Of a stretch of 47,455 bases of DNA, positions 24,569 to 32,979 are shown piece after piece; positions within the stretch are counted from its first letter, which is position 1, and every line of letters begins with the position of its first letter. Under the pieces are notes generated by a model. That model saw nothing but the letters and a program-made list of their open reading frames with translations. It made no database searches and had not been told where the DNA came from. Source of the DNA: an uncultured Paraprevotella sp. (GTDB lineage Bacteria; Bacteroidota; Bacteroidia; Bacteroidales; Bacteroidaceae); contig CALULT010000019.1 of assembly GCA_944321565.1 (NCBI GenBank), positions 1 through 47,455 of the forward strand, written 5' to 3'. A program made the position numbers and the translations under genes.

Positions 24569-24585
24569 GTGCAACTTGGTTGCAC
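24569..24585. promoter_or_regulatory. Perfect 17-bp palindrome, candidate metal-regulator operator
   Basis: GTGCAACTTGGTTGCAC has perfect 7-bp arms with a 3-nt centre. It begins 11 bp upstream of the -7 box of the P-type ATPase, between the two promoter elements, where a bound repressor would block polymerase. The Fur-family protein encoded downstream is the obvious candidate to bind it, although no second copy is present before its own gene. Confidence 0.6.
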
Positions 24586-24907
24586 ATTCAATAGTTTTGC
24601 CACAAATGACGAACATGCCCCATTGGGAAAAGGCCCAAATTATCCTCGCAAGAATCTATTATTTGCGGGGGAATGGGCGCGATGTCAAAGATGCGCGATT
24701 CTCACGCGATATGCGTTTGGCAAATTGCCGCCTTTTACATCCGAATGCTATCCTTTTGACTTACGTGGAGCCATTCTGGCGCAAAATACAAGAATTGGAG
24801 AAAGCAAAACCTGCATTCTGTGAACATCCTGTCAAACAAAACCTGCGCAGAAAACACCGGCAAATAGCTCGAATGCATCTCCGAAAGAACCTCTTGCCCA
24901 TTTAAGA
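24586..24907. other. Intergenic region without recognisable features
   Basis: About 320 bp between the ATPase control region and the ogt 3' end. I see no credible coding sequence, tRNA, consensus promoter or strong hairpin in it. Confidence 0.5.
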
Positions 24908-24931
24908 TATCTTACTTCACCAAGTAAGATA
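24908..24931 (+). terminator. Hairpin at the ogt 3' end
   Basis: TATCTTACTT (24908-24917) and AAGTAAGATA (24922-24931) form a perfect 10-bp stem with loop CACC, overlapping the last codons of ogt. A T6 run follows on the plus strand, so as a rho-independent terminator it would act on rightward transcription; on the ogt strand it is a hairpin without a U tract. The stem sequence resembles the repeats at 11259-11371. Confidence 0.5.
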
Positions 24932-25436
24932 ACCTTTTTTCCAAATCCAACAAAAATTTCTTGGCCTCGATGCCGCCGCCGTAGCCCGTCAGCGAACCAT
25001 CGCTGCCAACAACGCGATGGCAAGGGGCGAAAATGGAAATGGCATTGGCCCCGTTTGCGTTGGCCACGGCACGCACGGCCTTGGGCATGCCCAACCGCTC
25101 CGCCAACTCGCCGTAAGAAACCGTATGGCCATAAGGTATTTCCAGCAACCCACGCCACACGGTTTCCTGAAACGCCGTGCCCGCAAAACGCAACGGGATG
25201 TCAAACACCCTGCGCCGGCCTTGGAAATATTCATCCAACTGGCGGGCCGCCTCCCGGGTAATGTCCGAACCACCCACCCTCATCTCGGCATCCAGCAAAA
25301 TCCGCAGCCTGTAATTCACCCGCAATGGATGCTTTTCTTCCACCCAGTTGCACAAACACAACGCTTCCCCGAAGGAACCAAGCACCAAATCCCCGCAGGG
25401 CGACGAATAAAGCTCTGTCAAAATCAAATTTTTCAT
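24912..25436 (-). CDS. ogt: Methylated-DNA-protein-cysteine methyltransferase
   Basis: A 174-residue suicide DNA-repair protein that transfers the alkyl group from O6-alkylguanine to its own Cys. The active site is C139 in FAPCHRVVGSDGSLTGYGGG. The helix-turn-helix DNA-binding part precedes it (VSYGELAERLGMPKAVRAVA), and an N-terminal RNase H-like domain is at about 1-75. The ATG at 25436 gives the usual family start; in-frame sequence up to 25487 lies inside the upstream gene. Only 4 nt separate it from the MFS gene, so both are expressed from the promoter at 26715-26746. Confidence 0.95.
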   Translation of the reverse strand: MKNLILTELYSSPCGDLVLGSFGEALCLCNWVEEKHPLRVNYRLRILLDAEMRVGGSDITREAARQLDEYFQGRRRVFDIPLRFAGTAFQETVWRGLLEIPYGHTVSYGELAERLGMPKAVRAVANANGANAISIFAPCHRVVGSDGSLTGYGGGIEAKKFLLDLEKRLSYLVK

Positions 25437-25440
25437 AGTC

Positions 25441-26658
25441 CTATTTCTTTTGTGGCCGCACATCGGGAAGGGACACAGCCACGACACCTAGCAATGGCAG
25501 CCACGTGCTGACTCGGAAAATGAACTCTATGCTCGTCAAATCTGCCAGCCAACCAAAGAAGGCCGAGCCGATGCCGCCCAATCCGAACATCAGCCCGAAG
25601 AACACGCCGGCCACCATCCCCACCTTGTCCGGCTTCAAGTCGGTGGCAAAGACCACGATGGCGGAAAAGGCCGAAGCGATGACAAGCCCCGTGATGATGG
25701 ACATGACGATTGTCCAAAACAGGTTCAGATAGGGCATGGCCAACGTAAAGGGTGCCGCCCCGAGAATGGAAAACAGGATGACGTACTTGCGCCCGTAACG
25801 GTCGCCAAGGAAACCGCCCAACAACGTCCCGGCGGCAAAGGCCGCCAAGTAAGCAAAAAGACAGAACTGCGACTGTTGCACTGACAGGCCGAACTTCTCT
25901 ATCAGGAAAAAGGTGAAGTAATTCGTCATGCAGGCATTGAAAAAGTATTTCGAAAATATCATCAATACCAAAATGACGAATGCATTCCGCACAGTCTTCG
26001 CCGGAAGCGTACAAACGGCAACGACTGTCTTGCGGTGGAATGTCTTTATCTCTGCCAGCATCAGGCTGTACCAATAGCCTACCCGCGTCAACAGGAAAGA
26101 GGCCGCCAAAGCCGCCACCGCAAACCATCCCACGGCATGCTGCCCGTAGGGAATCACAATCAAGGCGGCCAACAGGGGGCCGATGGCACTCCCACCGTTC
26201 CCGCCTACCTGGAAAATGGATTGCGCCAGGCTCTTGCGCCCTCCGGAAGCCAACTGCGCCACCCGTGAAGCCTCCGGATGGAACACCGACGAACCGCAAC
26301 CAATCAATGCCACGGAAAAAAGGAGCAACAGGAAATCCGGGGCAAAAGCCAAGGACAGCAGCCCAACCAGCGTGAAACACATGCCCAAAGCCAGCGAATA
26401 AGGTTGCGGATGGCGGTCGGCATACTGGCCGACAAAAGGCTGGAGCACGGATGAAGTCAGCTGGAACACCAACGTGATGACGCCGATTTGCGCGAACGTG
26501 AAGCCGAACTTGTCCTTCAGCAACGGATACAAAGCCGGAATGACCGACTGAATCATGTCGTTCAGCAAATGGCAAGTGCCCATCGTGAACAATATCGCAT
26601 AGGCCGTCCCCTCCACCATACGGGGATGCCCTTTTATCTTACTTAAAACCTTGTTCAT
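25441..26658 (-). CDS. MFS exporter, fosmidomycin-resistance (Fsr) type
   Basis: A 405-residue inner-membrane transporter with 12 predicted helices. The N-terminal helix has the Fsr-like sequence YAILFTMGTCHLLNDMIQSV, and the MFS loop 2-3 motif is VGQYADRHPQPYS; the repeat in the second half is LGGFLGDRYGRKYV. The Fsr group exports fosmidomycin in E. coli, but the natural substrate is unknown. The pattern GCGSSVFHPEASRVAQLASGG and the QVGGNGGSAIGPLL stretch are typical of the group. It starts behind a strong purine-rich site (TAAGGAGA) and a consensus promoter, and is followed after 4 nt by ogt. Confidence 0.92.
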   Translation of the reverse strand: MNKVLSKIKGHPRMVEGTAYAILFTMGTCHLLNDMIQSVIPALYPLLKDKFGFTFAQIGVITLVFQLTSSVLQPFVGQYADRHPQPYSLALGMCFTLVGLLSLAFAPDFLLLLFSVALIGCGSSVFHPEASRVAQLASGGRKSLAQSIFQVGGNGGSAIGPLLAALIVIPYGQHAVGWFAVAALAASFLLTRVGYWYSLMLAEIKTFHRKTVVAVCTLPAKTVRNAFVILVLMIFSKYFFNACMTNYFTFFLIEKFGLSVQQSQFCLFAYLAAFAAGTLLGGFLGDRYGRKYVILFSILGAAPFTLAMPYLNLFWTIVMSIITGLVIASAFSAIVVFATDLKPDKVGMVAGVFFGLMFGLGGIGSAFFGWLADLTSIEFIFRVSTWLPLLGVVAVSLPDVRPQKK

Positions 26659-26714
26659 ATCTTCTCCTTAAACAATACGCGGCGAATCACAGCCCGTCAG
26701 TCCAAAACCGAATG

Positions 26715-26746
26715 CAAAAGTAATCCTTATTCTAATAATACCCAAA
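26715..26746 (-). promoter_or_regulatory. Promoter of the MFS-ogt unit
   Basis: TTTG (26743-26746), 20 nt, TACTTTTG (26715-26722) on the minus strand: a perfect Bacteroidetes promoter about 57 nt before the start codon. Confidence 0.8.
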
Positions 26747-26791
26747 CGCCCCGCCGGCTTTTAACGGCAATAAGCCGCAGGCCACCGCCCC

Positions 26792-27592
26792 CTACTCCGC
26801 AAGCCTCCCGTCCAACCATGCGTCAATCAGCATGCGGGCCATGGACTCCTTGCCGGGGATGGCGGGCAGGCCAGCGCGGCTGAACCATCCGCCACGGGCT
26901 ATCTCGCTGCGCTGCAAGCGGACTTCGCCTTCCACGTAATCGGCATAGAACCCCACCATCAGGCCGCAGGGATAGGGCCATGGTTGGCTGGCGAAGTAAC
27001 GGATGTTCGCCACCCTCACTCCCGTCTCTTCCATCAACTCCCGACGGACGCATTCTTCCAACGTCTCGCCCGTCTCCACGAAACCGGCCACCAGCCCGTA
27101 ATAGTCTCCTTTCAGGTTGTGGGGATGCACCATCAGGATGCTGTCGCCACGCCGCACCAGCACGATGATGGCCGTGGCCAGTTGCGGCCACACTTCCTTC
27201 CCGCAGTTCGTGCAACGCTTGCTGATGTCCGTGTGTTTCCGCATCGGGGCACCGCAAACGCCGCAGAACTTCGTGCATTGGTCCCAATACAGTATTTCGG
27301 CGGCCTTGCCCGCTTTCAGATAAAACGGCCTTGCCAACAAATGGAACGAAGCCCGCAAGCCCGACATCATGAACTTGCCGTTACCCGTCACCGGCACATC
27401 AATCCGCACCGTACGGCATTCCCGTCCGTCAAGCGGTGTAATCCGGTGTACGGTGTGCCATTCCGCCAACCTGACCGGCGGCTCCTTCGAAAAAGGCACG
27501 GCATACCCGCCGCCTTCCGTCTTCTCTAAAAGCAATTCGTCCTTGCAAAAGACAAACCAATAAACAAACTCGTCCGACTTTAATTCTTCCAT
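26792..27592 (-). CDS. nudC: NAD+ diphosphatase / RNA decapping Nudix hydrolase
   Basis: A 266-residue enzyme that splits NAD(H) into AMP and NMN(H) and, in other bacteria, removes NAD caps from RNA 5' ends. The zinc ribbon is C110-x2-C113 and C127-x2-C130 (FCGVCGAP, RCTNCGKE). The Nudix box runs from G170 (GFVETGETLEECVRRELMEE then TGV). The motif SQPWPYP (202-208) is diagnostic for NudC. The ATG at 27592 is chosen over an in-frame TTG at 27601. It is downstream of pgm, whose terminator hairpin lies at 27606-27632, leaving little room for a separate promoter; read-through from pgm is likely. Confidence 0.95.
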   Translation of the reverse strand: MEELKSDEFVYWFVFCKDELLLEKTEGGGYAVPFSKEPPVRLAEWHTVHRITPLDGRECRTVRIDVPVTGNGKFMMSGLRASFHLLARPFYLKAGKAAEILYWDQCTKFCGVCGAPMRKHTDISKRCTNCGKEVWPQLATAIIVLVRRGDSILMVHPHNLKGDYYGLVAGFVETGETLEECVRRELMEETGVRVANIRYFASQPWPYPCGLMVGFYADYVEGEVRLQRSEIARGGWFSRAGLPAIPGKESMARMLIDAWLDGRLAE

Positions 27593-27605
27593 ACACTCCA
27601 AACGC

Positions 27606-27632
27606 GAAAGAAAGCCCCGCCCAATCCGGGGC
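27606..27632 (-). terminator. Rho-independent terminator after pgm
   Basis: On the minus strand GCCCCG (27627-27632) and CGGGGC (27614-27619) form a GC-rich stem, followed by TTTCTTTC. It lies about 35 nt after the pgm stop and only 14 nt before the nudC start, so it may also act as an attenuator for nudC. Confidence 0.65.
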
Positions 27633-27668
27633 GAGGCTTCTCCACCATATTAATTAGCGAATAAGGAA

Positions 27669-29426
27669 TTACAATCCCAATGATTTCTTCACGCCTTCCA
27701 CGGTCTTCAAAGCCTTTGCCTCGGCATCCGCGTAGCATTTCGGGCATTTCATTTCGCCCGTCACTTCCACGTAGAACTTGATCTTAGGCTCCGTACCGGA
27801 AGGACGCACACTCACTTTCGTGCCCCCGGCCGTGTACCATTGCAACACGTTGGACGGTTCCGGCTGGTCAATGTCGCTCACGTTGCCCTTGTTGTCCGTA
27901 GCCTTCAGCGTCTGGTAATCCTTCACCAAGACGACTTCCTCGCCGGCCAGTTCCTTGGGCGGGTTGGCGCGGAAATCCACCATCATCTGCTTGATTTCGT
28001 CCGCGCCCGTCTTGCCCGGCTTCACCACGTTGATGGTCTGGTTGAGGGCGAAGCCATACTCCACATAGATGTCCATCAGCACGTCGAACAACGTCTTGCC
28101 CTGGTCCTTTGCCCAAGCGCAGATTTCGGCCAGCAACGAACAAGCCGACACGGCATCCTTGTCGCGCACGAAGTCCTCGGCCAAGAAGCCGTAGGATTCC
28201 TCTCCGCCGCCGATATACTGTTTCTTGCCTTCGTTCAGGCGAATCTGGCGGGCAATCCACTTGAATCCCGTGTAACAGTCATACATTTCCACATTATTCT
28301 TGTCCGCAATGGCCTTGATGAGCTCCGTGGTCACGATGGTCTTCACCACGAACTCGTTTCCTTTCATCTTGCCCATCGCGATGCGGTTCTTGATGATGTA
28401 GTACAAGAAAATCATGCACGTCTGGTTGCCGTTCACCAGCACCCATTCGCCGTCGCTGTTCTTGCAGGCCATGCCCACGCGGTCGGCATCCGGGTCGGAA
28501 GCCATCACGATGTCGGCGTCAATCTTCTTGGCCAACGCGATGGCCATGGAAAGTGCCTCGGCGTTTTCGGGATTCGGCGACTGCACGGTGGGGAAGTTGC
28601 CGTCCTTCACCATCTGCTCGGGCACCGTGTTGACATTTTCAAAGCCCCACATCTTCAACGAGCGCGGGATGAGCATCATACCCGTGCCATGGATGGGCGT
28701 ATAAACGATTTTCATGTCCTTCTGCCGCTGGATGACTTCCGGGTCGATGGAAATGGTCTTGATTTGCTCCAGGTACAGCTTGTCGATTTCCTCGCCGATA
28801 ATCTCAATCAGCGGGTTGGCGGTGTCCAGGGCCGTGTTCAAGCCCTTGATGTCCTCGGCCGTCACTTTGTTCACCTCTTCGATGATGCCCTTGTCGTGCG
28901 GGGCGAGCACCTGCGCACCGTCGTCCCAGTAAGCCTTGTAACCGTTGTATTCCTTCGGGTTGTGCGAAGCCGTCAAGATGATGCCGCTTTGGCACCCCAA
29001 TTGGCGGATGGCGAAAGACATTTCCGGCGTGGGGCGCATGTCGTCGAACAAATACACCTTGATGCCGTTGGCGGCAAATATGTTGGCCGACACCTCGGCA
29101 AAAAGGCGGCTGTTGTTGCGGCAGTCGTGCCCGATGACCACGGAAATCTGCTCCAAGTCCTTGAAATTCTTGTTCAGGTAGTTGGACAAGCCTTGCGTGG
29201 CCGCTCCCACCGTGTAAATGTTCATGCGGTTGGTGCCCACGCCCATGATGCCGCGCAGCCCGCCCGTGCCAAATTCCAAGTTCTGGTAGAACGCCTCTAC
29301 CAAATCCGTCTTGTCCTCACATTCAAGCATCCTGCGTACCTCTGCCTGGGTCGCAGCGTCATACACCGTGGAAGACAGCCAGGCCTGCGCCTTGGCTTCA
29401 CATACCTTAATCAATTCGTTGTCCAT
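27669..29426 (-). CDS. pgm: Phosphoglucomutase / phosphomannomutase
   Basis: A 585-residue cytoplasmic alpha-D-phosphohexomutase that interconverts glucose-1-phosphate and glucose-6-phosphate. The phosphoserine is S154 in LTASHNPKEYNGYK. The metal loop is ASDPDADRVG (about 270-279) and the sugar-specificity loop GGEESYGF (about 402-409). The C-terminal phosphate-binding loop is SVRPSGTEPKIKFYVEV. The length and the N-terminal TGGLRGIMGVGTNRMN motif fit the PGM2-like group. Its product glucose-1-phosphate feeds UDP-glucose, the substrate of Ugd encoded elsewhere in the window. Expressed alone or with nudC from the promoter at 29484-29515. Confidence 0.96.
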   Translation of the reverse strand: MDNELIKVCEAKAQAWLSSTVYDAATQAEVRRMLECEDKTDLVEAFYQNLEFGTGGLRGIMGVGTNRMNIYTVGAATQGLSNYLNKNFKDLEQISVVIGHDCRNNSRLFAEVSANIFAANGIKVYLFDDMRPTPEMSFAIRQLGCQSGIILTASHNPKEYNGYKAYWDDGAQVLAPHDKGIIEEVNKVTAEDIKGLNTALDTANPLIEIIGEEIDKLYLEQIKTISIDPEVIQRQKDMKIVYTPIHGTGMMLIPRSLKMWGFENVNTVPEQMVKDGNFPTVQSPNPENAEALSMAIALAKKIDADIVMASDPDADRVGMACKNSDGEWVLVNGNQTCMIFLYYIIKNRIAMGKMKGNEFVVKTIVTTELIKAIADKNNVEMYDCYTGFKWIARQIRLNEGKKQYIGGGEESYGFLAEDFVRDKDAVSACSLLAEICAWAKDQGKTLFDVLMDIYVEYGFALNQTINVVKPGKTGADEIKQMMVDFRANPPKELAGEEVVLVKDYQTLKATDNKGNVSDIDQPEPSNVLQWYTAGGTKVSVRPSGTEPKIKFYVEVTGEMKCPKCYADAEAKALKTVEGVKKSLGL

Positions 29427-29483
29427 AGTAGATTGTGTTTACGAAATTATTAATAGATTCTGTTTTCCATACTTAATATATGG

Positions 29484-29515
29484 CAAATATAGCGAAAGGT
29501 GAGAGACGAGACAAG
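29484..29515 (-). promoter_or_regulatory. pgm promoter
   Basis: TATATTTG (29484-29491) with CTTG (29512-29515) 20 nt upstream on the minus strand. A second TATATTTG at 29569-29576 has no partner box. Confidence 0.65.
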
Positions 29516-29636
29516 GAAAAGCCCGATTTTCCGTCGGCTCGCCCGAACCGCATCCTATCTTCGCATGGCAAATATACCAAATTCACTGCACACCGCCTAC
29601 GATTCAATGCGAAAAATGCACCATTCACCATGATTT

Positions 29637-31292
29637 TTATTTCACTTCAAAACGGTTTCCGGTGGCCTTCACGATTTCGCGCCGGTAACGTTCCGGATAG
29701 CCCGGACGCTCCACGGGAACACCCAGGCCGCCGGGAGTGCGGACATAACGGCCGTCTTCCTCAGGACGTACGCCTCCGTCAAGGTATTTCACCATCAGCC
29801 GCTTGCCCAGTTCCATCCAAGCATACAGCATACCGCCCGCCGCACGGTTGGTGTAATCGGTCAGGTAGTCACGCGCCACGGCCTCTCCCGAGTCACGCGC
29901 CAATTCCTGCGCCTTGCGTTCCGTGTCCTGCTGCAAGCCGGCGTAGTCGGCTTCCAAACGGTCGCGCACGGCTTTCACTTCACCGAACAACTGGCAATAG
30001 CGTGGATAAACGAAACTGCTCACCCAATTGCACACCCAAAACGCGCTCTTAAAGGAGAAGTTCAACCCGTCGGCCACCTTGTCGCTGTAACATTCCGGCA
30101 CGATGTCCGTGCAACAATACACCGGCGTGAAAGCCATCATGTTGGCATCATCGCAGCCAAACCACAACACCCCACCCACATAGTCGGGCAACCAGCCACG
30201 CATCTGCGCCACCATGACGAAAGCCGACTGTTGGGTGGAAATGGGACGCTCGTTGAAATAAGTTTTGCCATCCACTTTCCATGTCAACGGCGTGGGGCGG
30301 TAAGGTGCCTCGAAAGGCCCCATGCCGGGGTCGTTGTCCAACGCCAAAGGCGTGCCTTCGTAATGGTCGCGCATCATGTCCTTCACGTCCTGTACGGAAA
30401 GCAAGCGGTCGGGCTTTACGAACAAAGGCATCGGTTCGGCCTGCAAATCCTCGCCCGAAGCATAGGGCAAATACTTCTCCATCCCATCCGCATAACGGTT
30501 GAAAAAGCTCCACACACGGGCTTCGCAAAAACGCAACGCACTGAAATCCGCCGGGGCGTAGGCCTCACAAAACGAAAAATCCGCATCCTCCTTGCCTTGA
30601 TAATATCCTTTCTCGCGGGCAAAACTGATCACGTCCTTCGCATACAGGCAGTTGTCCGGGTCGTCGAGCGGAAACTGCCGGATGCGGCTTTGGTTGGCAT
30701 GGGCGCAGATGCAATCGTCCGGCACCCGCATGGCCACCCACACGGCACCTTTCCGTCCCGGGCCTTTCCCGATAAGGTCCATCACCCAAGCTTCTTCCTT
30801 GTCGGCAATCGTGAAACTTTCCCCCGTACTGCAATAACCGTAACGCTCAATCAAGCCGGTAATCACGCCTATGGCTTCCCGGGCTGTCTTCGCCCGCTGC
30901 AAAGCGATATACATCAGGCTGCCGTAATCTAGCAGCCCCGTAGTGTCCACCAGTTCAGGCCGTCCGCCGAATGTAGTCTCGGTCACCGTCAGCTGATGCT
31001 CGTTCATGTTGCCGATGACATTGTATGTTTCCCTGGCTTCCGCGATCTCGCCCAAATAGTTGTTTGTCTCCCAGTCATAAATGAAACGGGTAGCCCCCTT
31101 GGCGTGTTCCGCAGCCGGGAAATGGCGCAAATAACCGAAACTGCCGAAATCATCCGCACTGTAGGACACCATGACCGACCCGTCGGCCGAAGCTTTCTTG
31201 CCCACAATCAAATTCGTGCAAGCCTCACCATATAAGGCAAAGGCGGCCGCAAATGCTACCGCCATCCCTCTCAAAACTATTGTATTCCTCAT
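29637..31292 (-). CDS. Secreted C69-family dipeptidase
   Basis: A 551-residue exported Ntn-hydrolase (peptidase family C69, PepD type). The signal peptide is removed to expose C25 (in ACTNLIVGKKASADGSV) as the N-terminal nucleophile, so the pre-sequence of 24 residues is both leader and propeptide. The conserved GSVMVSYSAD and NEHQLTVTETTFGGR motifs follow. Such enzymes cleave dipeptides in the periplasm or gut lumen. It starts 2 nt after the M23 peptidase stop and is the last gene of the nadC-M23-C69 unit; the pairing with a cell-wall peptidase suggests handling of peptidoglycan or nutrient peptides (inference). Confidence 0.93.
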   Translation of the reverse strand: MRNTIVLRGMAVAFAAAFALYGEACTNLIVGKKASADGSVMVSYSADDFGSFGYLRHFPAAEHAKGATRFIYDWETNNYLGEIAEARETYNVIGNMNEHQLTVTETTFGGRPELVDTTGLLDYGSLMYIALQRAKTAREAIGVITGLIERYGYCSTGESFTIADKEEAWVMDLIGKGPGRKGAVWVAMRVPDDCICAHANQSRIRQFPLDDPDNCLYAKDVISFAREKGYYQGKEDADFSFCEAYAPADFSALRFCEARVWSFFNRYADGMEKYLPYASGEDLQAEPMPLFVKPDRLLSVQDVKDMMRDHYEGTPLALDNDPGMGPFEAPYRPTPLTWKVDGKTYFNERPISTQQSAFVMVAQMRGWLPDYVGGVLWFGCDDANMMAFTPVYCCTDIVPECYSDKVADGLNFSFKSAFWVCNWVSSFVYPRYCQLFGEVKAVRDRLEADYAGLQQDTERKAQELARDSGEAVARDYLTDYTNRAAGGMLYAWMELGKRLMVKYLDGGVRPEEDGRYVRTPGGLGVPVERPGYPERYRREIVKATGNRFEVK

Positions 31293-31294
31293 AT

Positions 31295-32974
31295 TTAATA
31301 AATAAACTCATATTCTTCTATTGTTTCATTGCCACAGCGGTCGGCCACCTTCACGACTAACCGGCGGACTTTCCCGTTCGGGCGCACCGGCGTGTCCGAC
31401 AAACGGCAAGCCCGCACACCGTCATCGGCAGTGAACAACACGAACTGCCCGTCCACGTATGCCTTGAACGAACGGATTCCGGAACCTTTGTCGGAAACGG
31501 AAAAACGGATTCTTGACACTTTCTTTCCCTTTAACGAAGAAAGCAACTTGCATTCCGGAGCCACCGTATCCACGGCCAAAGCATAGCGTTCGCCCAAATC
31601 CCGGATTCGCGCCGAATACCAGCCGTCGGCATACGTGCCGCCCACATATCCCCGCGAAGATTCAATGTAACACTGCTCCGGACGCGCCACCGGTTCGCGC
31701 GGAGCCAGCATCAGCGTAGCCCTTTTGGCCAACGGGAAAAAATCATCATGCAACGTGTATCGGTTGGAAACGCCGTCTTCCTGAGCCTCTATCCGCACCC
31801 TGAGCACATCGTCCTTCATCAACGCGCCCGTGGGAATGCGCAATTCCATTCCCGGCCCCTGCACCACGTTCGGACGGTCGTACATCAACCGTGCGCCGGA
31901 TGCCATACGCGCCCGTTCCCGTTCGGCCTCTTCGGCCAAAAGCCCGTCATTTCGCGCCCCGCGCACCGTAAACCGATATGTGCGCTGATTCCCTTTCAGG
32001 TCTTCCAAGACATATTCAAACACATAGTCCCGTTCTTCACAGATGTCCACCCATCCCCGGTTTTCATCCGTGTGAAGCATGCTCAGCGTATTGCCCGGAT
32101 CCACAAAAGCCTTCAGATACCAATGCTTCGTCCGGCAGTAGTGCCCGTAATCTCCCCACGCATTCACCAGCGGATTCTCGTCCGGCATAAACTCGTCCAT
32201 CAGGCTTTGGAACACCTGCCTCCCGTCCACCCGCAACGTGATGCGCCGGATGCCGAACTTGTTCTGCGTCCCGTTCATGTAATCGTCCGCCCACACGGCG
32301 GCACCCACTTTCCCCCAAGCCCTCAGCACACGGGCGGAAGCATCAGCCGTCGCGGTGAACGTCACGGGTTCCCCCGCCCCGTTCACCACACCCTGCCCGG
32401 GACAAGGATAAAGTTTCAGCCCATGGGCCACGGGCGGCATGTCGTCCTTGGGCAACCTTATGAAGTAAGGCAACGGGTCAATCCGCGCCCCGTCCGCCGC
32501 GCGGTGGAGCTCCAGGTGCAGATGAGGGGCCAGCGAAGCCCCCGTATTGCCGCTATAAGCTATCAAATCGCCCGCTTTCACAGGAAAATCCTCCGGCGAA
32601 AGCCGCACGTCCACCCGTTCGGACTCTTCCGCATACTGTTGCCTCAGCACCCGTTCCTGCAACTCCGAAACGAAAGCATTCAGATGGCAATACACCGAGA
32701 TGTTGCCGTCCGTATGCGTGACGTACGCCGCATTGCCGAATCCGTCATATCCCACCGTGAGCCGCGACACGTAACCATCGCTTACCGCCAACACCCGTTT
32801 CCCAATCACCCCCTGGGTCTTTACGTCAATGCCACAATGAAAGTGATTGGGGCGCGGCTCGCCGAAACTGCCGGACATCAGGAAAGGAATATCCACGGGC
32901 GAATGATATTCCGCCACCTGTGCCGCAAGCGGCAAGGCCAGCATGGCGGAACAAGCCACGATGAAACCTTTCAT
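31295..32974 (-). CDS. Secreted M23-family (LytM) peptidase
   Basis: A 559-residue exported protein. The signal peptide MKGFIVACSAMLALPLAAQ starts at the ATG at 32974, 5 nt after the nadC stop. The LytM zinc site is complete: H46 and D50 in NHFHCGIDV, H97 in VYCHLNAF, and H151/H153 in APHLHLELHR, so an active metallo-endopeptidase acting on peptidoglycan crosslinks is expected. The catalytic domain is N-terminal (about 25-180), followed by some 380 residues of beta-rich sequence with no motif that I recognise (includes DRPNVVQGPGMELRIPTGAL and a C-terminal segment DTVAPECKLLSSLKGKKVSR). This is a common Bacteroidales architecture of unknown role. Confidence 0.92.
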   Translation of the reverse strand: MKGFIVACSAMLALPLAAQVAEYHSPVDIPFLMSGSFGEPRPNHFHCGIDVKTQGVIGKRVLAVSDGYVSRLTVGYDGFGNAAYVTHTDGNISVYCHLNAFVSELQERVLRQQYAEESERVDVRLSPEDFPVKAGDLIAYSGNTGASLAPHLHLELHRAADGARIDPLPYFIRLPKDDMPPVAHGLKLYPCPGQGVVNGAGEPVTFTATADASARVLRAWGKVGAAVWADDYMNGTQNKFGIRRITLRVDGRQVFQSLMDEFMPDENPLVNAWGDYGHYCRTKHWYLKAFVDPGNTLSMLHTDENRGWVDICEERDYVFEYVLEDLKGNQRTYRFTVRGARNDGLLAEEAERERARMASGARLMYDRPNVVQGPGMELRIPTGALMKDDVLRVRIEAQEDGVSNRYTLHDDFFPLAKRATLMLAPREPVARPEQCYIESSRGYVGGTYADGWYSARIRDLGERYALAVDTVAPECKLLSSLKGKKVSRIRFSVSDKGSGIRSFKAYVDGQFVLFTADDGVRACRLSDTPVRPNGKVRRLVVKVADRCGNETIEEYEFIY

Positions 32975-32979
32975 TGCTT

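Noticed and set aside
24429-24905. A 158-codon rightward frame between the ATPase and ogt
   Set aside because: It starts inside the antisense of the ATPase N-terminus, covers its promoter and shows no protein pattern.
27840-29453. A 537-codon frame antisense to phosphoglucomutase
   Set aside because: Same reason; all phosphohexomutase motifs are on the minus strand.
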